Shown in pieces: positions 56,485-64,000 of a stretch of DNA of 64,000 nucleotides. A model generated the notes under the pieces. It saw nothing but the letters and a program-made list of their open reading frames with translations. It did not search any database and was not told where the DNA came from. The position numbers and the translations under genes were made by a program. How positions within the stretch are numbered: position 1 is the stretch's first letter; each line of letters starts with the position of its first letter. Source of the stretch: Ianthella basta (taxonomy: Eukaryota > Porifera > Demospongiae > Verongiida > Ianthellidae); NCBI GenBank assembly GCA_964019415.1, contig OZ025878.1:6262012-6326011 (forward strand), written 5' to 3'.

Positions 56485-56655
56485 GGTCTGATTATTGTCA
56501 ACCTTCAAGATTCTCAATCCATGAACTTTACAGAGACTTTCCTTTCCAAGCAAGCCAGAACATGTAATCTACATTATTAATGATGAGATATTTGAGAGAA
56601 GGGGAGTACTTTCGTCTTCGAATCATTGCAGTTCGTCCCATTGGACAAGCAAACA
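56485..56655 (+). pseudogene. Dead Calx-beta exon, relative of exon 3 of the large RTK
   Basis: After a TTGCAG acceptor, the sequence GGGTCTGATTATTGTC and the following 150 bp track exon 7265-7510 (ACTTTCCTTTCCAAGCAAGC and CCCATTGGACAAGCA are shared). A 2-bp loss near its start, a deletion of several bases and an in-frame stop show it is not coding. It is the trace of another gene with the same N-terminal module. Confidence 0.85.
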
Positions 56656-57307
56656 AACTGAGATAAGCACTTGGCAACAGCACTCAACACAGCAGGCTAC
56701 GGGCAACAGGTCACGGCAAGGTGGGCTTTCCCAGCAAAACACCTAGCAACAGGAAATAAATCAATTATAACACCTTCAGTCGAGATATGTCTTATTGATA
56801 AGCACTCCCCCCATATTGCGACACTGATATGCAGTCATAACTTGGCAACAGTCTCAAGAAGGCACTATACTAGTGCACACTTTGTCTTGCAGAACCAACA
56901 GCAATGGCAAAAGTACTAGTTATAACATGGGCGTGAGGTAGTCTCGTACCCAGCCCACTTCTGGCGGGTATAAATGCAATTCAGAAATAGAAGTATGCGA
57001 TGTAGACACCTTGCTGTCCCCTGTGTCCAAAATGTGTCCCCAGGTGAGCCCAAGCTATTTCGCCAAAACTTTCCTCCATGGCCTATGTGGATGGCCCGCT
57101 ACATGTACCGCACTCACACTTTCCAGCCATTCTATATACACACTAAGTGGGGCTGGCTCAGGCTCGCCCCATTACTACTTAACACACTGTGATTTAATGT
57201 ACACTTTGATGTATACTTTGTGTACACTTTGATTTAATGTATGACTTCATCATGTAACAATGGACATTTCCGCTAGAAAGTGTTTATGTGTAAAGCTCTT
57301 TCATTTC

Positions 57308-57316
57308 TATATAAAG
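57308..57316 (+). promoter_or_regulatory. TATA box of the downstream gene
   Basis: TATATAAAG lies 57-65 bp upstream of the ATG at 57373, a plausible distance for a short 5' untranslated region. Confidence 0.5.
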
Positions 57317-57372
57317 AGTGATTTGTGCATATACTAGGACAACCATTGGACCTTAAGAATTCTGCCCTTACC

Positions 57373-58649
57373 ATGCTTAGAGCTGTTCCGTACCAGCTAT
57401 GCCTCCTTCTCCTTGCCGTACTGACCATGTCTTGTGCGGAAACAGGACCTGCCGGTGAGCTGTGTGGAATGCTTTGGTGTTAACTTGTATATACATTTCA
57501 CAGAACAAAAGGACATTCTGCTGTGAATAAAATGTGTGCATCATTGATGCCTGTGAATAGTCTCTGTGAATCCAGCTGGATACTAAAGTTTCATCATCAT
57601 GATCATCATCATCATAATGAACGTTTGTCCCCAGGTCTGGGGGTCGTTCTAACACCAACAAACACTGATAATAACAGGAACAGGGTTTAAGTAGTTCTGT
57701 ACTGCTTACGATGTCACTTGTACTCTAACTTCCACTTCAGAACACGTCTCGCCACCTCTTTCTGGGTCTTCTCTGGGACCTTCTTCCTTCCACCTCTCCC
57801 GTCATTATTTGCTCAACCAGACTTCCTGGCTTCTCTGTCCCTTTCACCCTAGCTCCAATTCTCCCTCCTCTCCTGCACGTCTCCACTATTGATCTCTGTT
57901 GTAATATGCTCACTTCAAATACAGTCAAGCCTAGTCACTCCTGCTGCCTTCCTCAAGACACTCATTGTGGTTGCCTGCAGCCTGGCCTTTTCCCTCTCTC
58001 TCAACACCCATGATTCACAACCATATGTATTCATATACTATTGTCTATTCCATATCTTATTATAATGGAGCTAGGCCAATTATTTGTCTGCACTAATCTT
58101 CAAAATGGGACCAAGACAGTCGTTGAGCTGACAGTGTGCTCTTATAAGGACTTGGCACACGCCAGTATGAGGAACCAAGCCAAGTAATATGACCTAAGGG
58201 AAATGGTGAAGGCTGCGCGCCACACATGTCACTTATGGCAAAGTGAGCTTTTGAACTACTTCATGCTCTCTGTAGTAGTCCAACACAAGCAGTTGTAAAG
58301 CTGTACTTCCAACTGGCAAAGACATCTCTAATTGAATCCCTCACATTCTGGTGCTCCACGAAAAATGTAACAGTTAATTTAACTTTAATTTATTCATTTT
58401 GCTGTTCAACCTCCCAATCCCACTTTTAAGTATAGTTGAATTTCAATTTTCAATTATTTCTGGTACAGTTTCAATCTCCACATGTAACACACACTGTCTG
58501 TTTCCAAGCACTTTCTTTGATGTCACATGTTGCGCTAAGATGTGTCTTATTCATTGACAGATTAGATTGGCACTGCATCAGTTTTGTGACTCCTCAATCC
58601 TTGTAACCACATGTTGTGGGTTGTGTATAATAATTGAGTAAAACACGTC

Positions 58650-58737
<88 letters not shown>

Positions 58738-61700
58738 TTGTGTGTGTGTGTAATTGGTATACAAGTATGTGTTTAGACATGACTGTGATGCTGTCAACAT
58801 GCACACAAGTGCATTATGTAAAGACATGCTACAATATCGATGTGATGACAGCATTAATGAATTCATTCTGACCATATGATATCATTGCTAATTGTAAATG
58901 AACAGATCTTAGACTACTTTGAGCATGATGTGTGCAGCTGTCAGTTGCTAATTAAGCAGTGTACTTTTGTGGAGGATATAAGGAAGTATATTAATCATGC
59001 TTACATGCACTAACGCAGTTAGCCTTGTAAGTATGTAATTGTAGGAAACATTTAATCAGAGTTGCTGAAGAGCTGGTTCATAGTGGAAGAAGGAAGCTGC
59101 TTCCTCTTAAGAATGAATTTAAATTTGTGATACTGCAAGGATTTGCCAGTACTAGCCAGTGCAACACAACACTTGCGTAAATGAAATGAATGGGTTATAG
59201 CAGGAATTAATGTGATTCATGTACTGAGGGCAACATCAGAGGAGAATATGTCTATAGTTATCTATGCAGGTGTCTCAGAGTTGATTATTTTACTAGATTA
59301 GGTGTATTTTTAATACTCAGCACAAATAGATTGTTGAACATAGCAGTTTGATAGCAACTTTTTCAGTTATCTAATTATTATGTATACACTGCAAAGCTAA
59401 TATTATGGGGAATTGGTCATATTCTCAGTTTTCAGGCACACACAAGTCAATTCGCATTCTGAATGCACCTCATTTTAACCATCAGCCAGCTACATCATAG
59501 CTAGTTTGTCTTATAGTTAAAGCTATTGTTTGCTAATGCAAATAATTATATATATATATATAAATATATTATATATACGTAGGTCTATTTACATGGGAAT
59601 TACCCATGCAATTGGTGGTTAGCAACTGACTAATTAACATGACCTCAGACTATATGCAAATTGCCTTCTATATACATCTAACAAGATAGAGTAGCGATTC
59701 ATCACCACATCTAGATATTGGTAAGTGGAGTTTCTTAAGCGTTAATCATGTGGTGGAGTTTTCCAGTGAGCAAAATGTTATGGCCCACAAAGGGCCTTCT
59801 TCAGTTGCAAAGGGGGTACAAAAACAGATCATGCAAGACAAGTAACACAACAGAATAAATTGGGGTGGCAAGTGTACATGTGACAGGACATAATGAGGCT
59901 GAATAAATTAAAAATAATAAATTAAAATTGAATTTAATGTCAATCAATTGAAATTTTTGCCATAGCCACATTAGTGCCTGTCATTGTTAGAGGGGGGGGG
60001 CTGTCCTGAGAGAAGACCAGTGTCAGAATTCATGGCATTGAAGCTTCTGATGTGTAGGGCTTCCTATTCTAAACCAGTCTTCATCATGGTCAACACCTGT
60101 TGCCTCATCCCACTGGATCTTGTGATCTGTGCTCCACACATGTCTTGTGACAGCGTTGTTCGGGGCAGCTTTCACTACAGTTCTATTGTGCTCTTCCAAT
60201 GCAAGTTTTCATCTATCTTCCTGTCTCTCTGACATAAACTGAGCCACATTCACAGGGGACATGGTACAATCACACCTATGTTCCTTTGGGGGAGTCAGAG
60301 CCATGGCAGGACTCTTCAATGTTGAGGAGGACCTGAAGGCAGTCTTAATGCTTGAGGGGGGGGCAGACCAGGTGGATCCTTTCACTAAGGCCTTTGACAT
60401 AGGGCAGCACCAGCACCTTCTGTTATATTCATTATCCTCTGCATGTGGGGGAGGGGGCATCTTTGCTTCTTGTTGAGTATCATAGCTGTGACTGCATAAG
60501 GGTATTCATTTGCCTGAAATACATTCGAAAGTTAGTTCAGTTCTTTCTTGAGACTGTCTCCTGTGCACACCAATTCTACATTCGGCTTAAGACAAGAGAC
60601 AGTCTGCTGAGCTACTCATCATGCAACTGAAAAAGACCCTTTTGAGGCCAAACGTTTTGCTCATTGGAAAAATCCACCACATGATTACCGCTCAAGAATC
60701 TTGCCTAACCAAAACTCTAACATGTTTGCAGTGCATTGAATGCTGTATTATGTGGCCTTTCATTCTATAGACTGCCCTTTTACCTTTTTCTATGTGGAGA
60801 ACGAAATGTCTTGTGTCCGTGAATGCCCCAGTGGCCTTGTGGGAGACCACATCACTGGAAGATGTGAAACATGTGAGAGAGTGCATCTATAATATTATGC
60901 ACAGTGCCAGTACATGCACTATGCAAAATACCCTACCAAAGCACCAAATTACCACTTTCATGTGTACAAACACACATGTGTATGTAGTACATGCACTATG
61001 CACATATCTACACATGTGCTTACATTATTATGATATTATATGCAGTTGAATTTGCCAGGACCAGTATCCATTATGCGGCCAGTTCTTACAGTGAGTTGGA
61101 GAAGGAAGTGGTGTGTAATCTGTGTCATGATAGAGCCTATTGGATAATGTCACTTACTCATTGTGTATACGTAAATGCATGTATATCTGTATAACTGCAA
61201 TGGAGTTGCAAAAACTTGAATGAAGTGTAAATGTTGTGTGTGTATATACAGTTTGATATATGTACACTTCACATCATTAGTGCATTCTTGCTCTCGTAGG
61301 AACACTTGATGGTACAATTGTTGCATTCAATGCAACGAGCTACAGTGCCATCATCTCTAATGATACTCCTGCTCAAGCTCCAGTCCTGTCTGTTGGCTTG
61401 ACGGTGGATGGGAATGAGACATATTCACTCAGCCCTGTCCAAGGAGTTTCACAACCCTCATCTCCATTTGAAATTCAATTCAGTGGAGAGAGAAGAGGAG
61501 AGATCCAAACCAGACAGACAATTTTTTCCTCTCAGATTTCAAGTTATGTATTCAGTGTCAGAGCTCAGCTGACCACTACTATATCCATCACAGCTGATGT
61601 TTACATCACAATAGTTGGAGAGCCATTGAGTGAGTGAGAATGCTCCACTGTCTAATGTGCATAATTCTAATAGTACATGATGATTGCTCCAAATGTACAT

Positions 61701-62749
61701 AGTCCCTCAGTGGAAGTCTTATACTTTGATTCGAGTCATGTGTCCTTCCTTACGTACATTCATACTGTTTACCAACTCTTACCTACTGTAAGGTGTTGTC
61801 ATGGACATGTTTGCATATCATCTGTTATGACACTACATATTATACTTGTACTGTTAAATTTGTTGGCATGAATATTTACACAGTTTAAGTGACAATGTAG
61901 TCTTTACACAAGTGTATAGTTTGCATGTAGTGGACCATGGGTAGGCATGGGGCTCTGCTGTAATCTACTTGCACAACTGTGTTCATAGAATTGAATCCAC
62001 ATCATCATTCTGTGCCACTATTGCAAACATAACACTACAAAAAGTGGCTTGTTTTACCAAGTATTGCTCTTGGCAAACTAGGGATTATTCACAGAGTTTA
62101 CTATGCATGGTAAACTGCAATGAATATCATTAGTGGTCGTTTTACCATGTTTTGCCATGTGTTATAAACTCAAACGCCAATTAGTCATGTTTTACTACTG
62201 TGGATAAATTCTAGTTTGCCAAGAGCAATACTTGGTAAAGCAAGCCACTTTTTATAGTGTAAGATACCACACTACCACACCACATGATCTACATTGTGCG
62301 AGACAGGCTAGAAATTGTGAAACTACTGTATTATCAATATGGGTCACATAAGGGCACATATTTAGCAGGTCATCTTTGTTGCCCATGCTGCTGTATTAAA
62401 TTTATGTACAGGTAGACTTCTTTTGTGTCCTCTTCTTTTTCAGTCACACTGACATCTCATCCCACCTCCACAAATGTCCAAGAAGGAGAAATATTACAGT
62501 TGGAGTGTAGTTACACTTTCTATAGGGGAAACAGATTTGAAGCTCTCTGGTTCTGGGATGGAGAAAAATTGCATAACGGAACAATTATTGGTTCTTCCCC
62601 AATTGTGATCACATCTAATGACAGTCGCAGCATACTGAGACAAGAGAAGGCTTCTGTGCATCTCAATGACACTACCTTTACATGTGGATTTATGTCTGAG
62701 CGTCTTGCTGGTGGAAACTTAACCAGTGAAGCTGCTTTGGTTCAGATAA
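57373..62749 (+). CDS. Secreted or membrane receptor-like gene, 5' part: furin-like and Ig-like domains
   Basis: Exons 57373-57454, 60771-60872, 61046-61090, 61300-61629 and 62444-62749 join in phase 1 throughout. The signal peptide is MLRAVPYQLCLLLLAVLTMS. Exon 2 is furin-like and cysteine-rich (SCVRECPSGLVGDHITGRCE). A 15-codon linker exon follows; it is required because joining exon 2 directly to exon 4 would create a stop. Exon 4 is a beta-rich domain of unknown family. Exon 5 is an Ig-like domain (LECSYTF...ALWFWDG...TFTCGF) with the two expected cysteines and Trp. The gene continues past the (CA)n tract and out of the window. Its position after two RTKs makes it a candidate receptor, but no kinase exon is visible. 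Confidence 0.76.
57590..58070 (-). mobile_element. LINE 3' fragment, antisense
   Basis: On the minus strand: YGCESWVLREREKARLQAT, VLRKAAGVTRLDC, EKPGSLVEQIMTGEVEGRR and SQRRPRKRWRDVF, the usual C-terminal end of a LINE ORF2. The element ends near a run of ATG/ATC triplets (57593-57616), consistent with a LINE 3' simple-repeat tail. Confidence 0.85.
58652..58752. repeat. (GT)n microsatellite
   Basis: About 50 GT units with one CTT interruption. Confidence 0.95.
59545..59577. repeat. (AT)n stretch
   Basis: AT-only run of about 33 bp in the first intron of the downstream gene. Confidence 0.85.
59731..60698 (-). mobile_element. Penelope-like element remnant with inverted terminal repeats
   Basis: Ends 59731-59808 and 60623-60698 are inverted copies (GTAATCATGTGGTGGA and CAACTGAA are shared). 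Between them, minus-strand frames encode KTAFRSSSTLKSPA followed by a GIY-YIG-like segment: VYVRETGR, then PNNAVTRHVWSTDHKIQWDE in a shifted frame. The combination of an RT C-terminal end with GIY-YIG nuclease is the mark of Penelope-like elements. Stops and frameshifts make it inactive. Confidence 0.78.
61630..62443. other. Intron of 814 bp with a CACTA-like MITE
   Basis: Intron before the Ig-like exon. Apart from the MITE at 62033-62259, nothing is recognised. Confidence 0.65.
62033..62259. mobile_element. CACTA-like MITE with TAA target duplication
   Basis: A 227-bp element starting CACTACAAAAAGTGGCTTG and ending CAAGCCACTTTTTATAGTG, with terminal inverted repeats extending about 55 bp. 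TAA stands directly on both sides (62030-62032 and 62260-62262), a 3-bp target duplication as expected for the CACTA superfamily. No transposase. Confidence 0.88.
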
Positions 62750-62789
62750 GTCAGTGGGCCTTACAGATCTATAGTCGTTCTCATACATT

Positions 62790-63423
<634 letters not shown>

Positions 63424-64000
63424 CTGTCCTGTCCTGTCCTGTGTTATGGCTGCCGTAATCGGCCACGCCACCCCAAAATTGGGGCAAAGCTGAGAACTTC
63501 CTCATGTCTGGTCCTGGGGTTGGCAAACATGTACTGCAAAGCCACCTCGGCTCAGGAACCACCTGTCACATGTGTCGCAGTGTACTGCTCCTTTCTGCTC
63601 GCTAATGGGCTTCATCCTCTCCTTGGTACACTTGTGCCTCTTCTTATCTCCTCTACGGAAGGTCCTCTGGCACGTGTCACACGTGACGGGGTGGCCCTCT
63701 GGTGCTGCTTGATGCATTACATGGGAGGTGCGTGCAAGTTCCAGTCCAGTGTTGCAAATAGCTTTCCAGTCATTTCTAGACGTCGTAGCTGCCTTGTACC
63801 ATTCTTTCTCGGTCACACCGATAGCTTTTAGGTCATCATTAATCACGTCTCTCCATCTCTTCTTTGGGCCGCATCTCGGTCGTGGTTGGCAGAGCCATCC
63901 AAAGAGAGCTTTTTTTGGTACTCTGCTGTCTGGCATGCGAGCCAGGTGACCTAGCCACTGGAGCCGTCGTTTTGCAATCTTTGTTGTGATAGTCTCCATG
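63424..64000 (-). mobile_element. LINE 3' end with two C-terminal zinc fingers
   Basis: Minus-strand frame 63999-63502, open at the window edge, encodes RRLQWLGHLARMPDSRVPK, CGPKKRWRDVINDDLKAIG, and two C2H2-like fingers (CDTCQRTFRRGDKKRHKC and CDTCDRWFLSRGGFAVHVC) before the stop. This is the C-terminal part of a LINE ORF2. The 3' end passes through (ACAGG)3 into the (GT)n tract. It is the least decayed LINE piece here; 165 codons are open. Confidence 0.88.

Larger units (their letters stand above)
54557..57372. other. Intergenic region with stacked foldback elements and a dead Calx-beta exon
   Basis: The first 750 bp contain the 3'-flank sequence shared with the upstream RTK (about 55010-55300). 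From 55323 on come a GT-CG tract, three abutting repeat elements (55423-55738, 55740-56071, 56072-56420), a decayed Calx-beta exon and, just before the next gene, a TATA box. 56660-57240 shows nothing recognised. Confidence 0.65.
57455..60770. other. 3.3-kb first intron
   Basis: Contains an antisense LINE 3' fragment (57590-58070), a (GT)n tract (58652-58752), an (AT)n stretch (59545-59577) and a Penelope-like remnant with inverted terminal repeats (59731-60698). The rest is unrecognised. Confidence 0.65.

Noticed and set aside
57373-62749. Calling the last gene a receptor tyrosine kinase
   Set aside because: Its position suggests it, but no transmembrane or kinase exon is inside the window.

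Overview
The window looks like a piece of an early-branching animal genome, most likely a sponge (demosponge-like). It is AT-rich, and the genes are split into many small exons with GT-AG introns. The recognisable products are receptor tyrosine kinases (RTKs) in a head-to-tail array whose ectodomains are built of Calx-beta modules, a module class also used by sponge aggregation factors. Nothing bacterial or viral is present. The phylum is an inference from gene content, not a direct reading.

Layout, all host genes on the + strand. (1) 108-1924: the 3' end of an RTK, now a pseudogene: kinase N-lobe deleted, stops, a lost splice donor, a frameshift, and a tail blown up by a 16-copy 27-bp minisatellite. 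(2) 4182-4283: an orphan furin-like cysteine-rich exon. (3) 5975-32609: a complete RTK read here as 41 exons with compatible phases (about 2420 aa): signal peptide, 14 Calx-beta modules, a cysteine-bearing membrane-proximal region, one transmembrane helix, and a kinase with all catalytic motifs. Exons 13-18 and 19-24 are a tandem duplication of about 2.9 kb. (4) 32610-39743: intergenic DNA full of kinase-exon scars, a Penelope retroelement fragment and duplicated flanks. (5) 39744-54556: a second RTK (19 exons, about 1485 aa) whose 3' half is a close paralogue of gene 3, but whose N-terminus is one large IgGFc-binding-type domain followed by only three Calx-beta modules. (6) 54557-57372: intergenic, with three abutting foldback/MITE-like elements and a dead Calx-beta exon. 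(7) 57373 onward: the 5' part of another secreted or membrane gene (signal peptide, furin-like Cys-rich exon, a linker exon, a beta-rich domain, an Ig-like domain) that runs out of the window.

Almost every ectodomain exon of genes 3, 5 and 7 starts and ends in phase 1, so modules can be duplicated or swapped without breaking the frame. The neighbours show the results: duplicated modules, a replaced N-terminus, and several dead exons. The array looks like a fast-evolving family of cell-surface receptors with a conserved signalling half and a changing recognition half. A role in cell recognition or aggregation is a hypothesis only.

Mobile DNA fills introns and spacers: LINE remnants, all antisense to the host genes, two Penelope-like remnants, a tRNA-derived SINE, a CACTA-like MITE with target duplications, several foldbacks, a PHD-finger fragment beside a repeat family, and many (GT/CA)n tracts, the largest about 630 bp.
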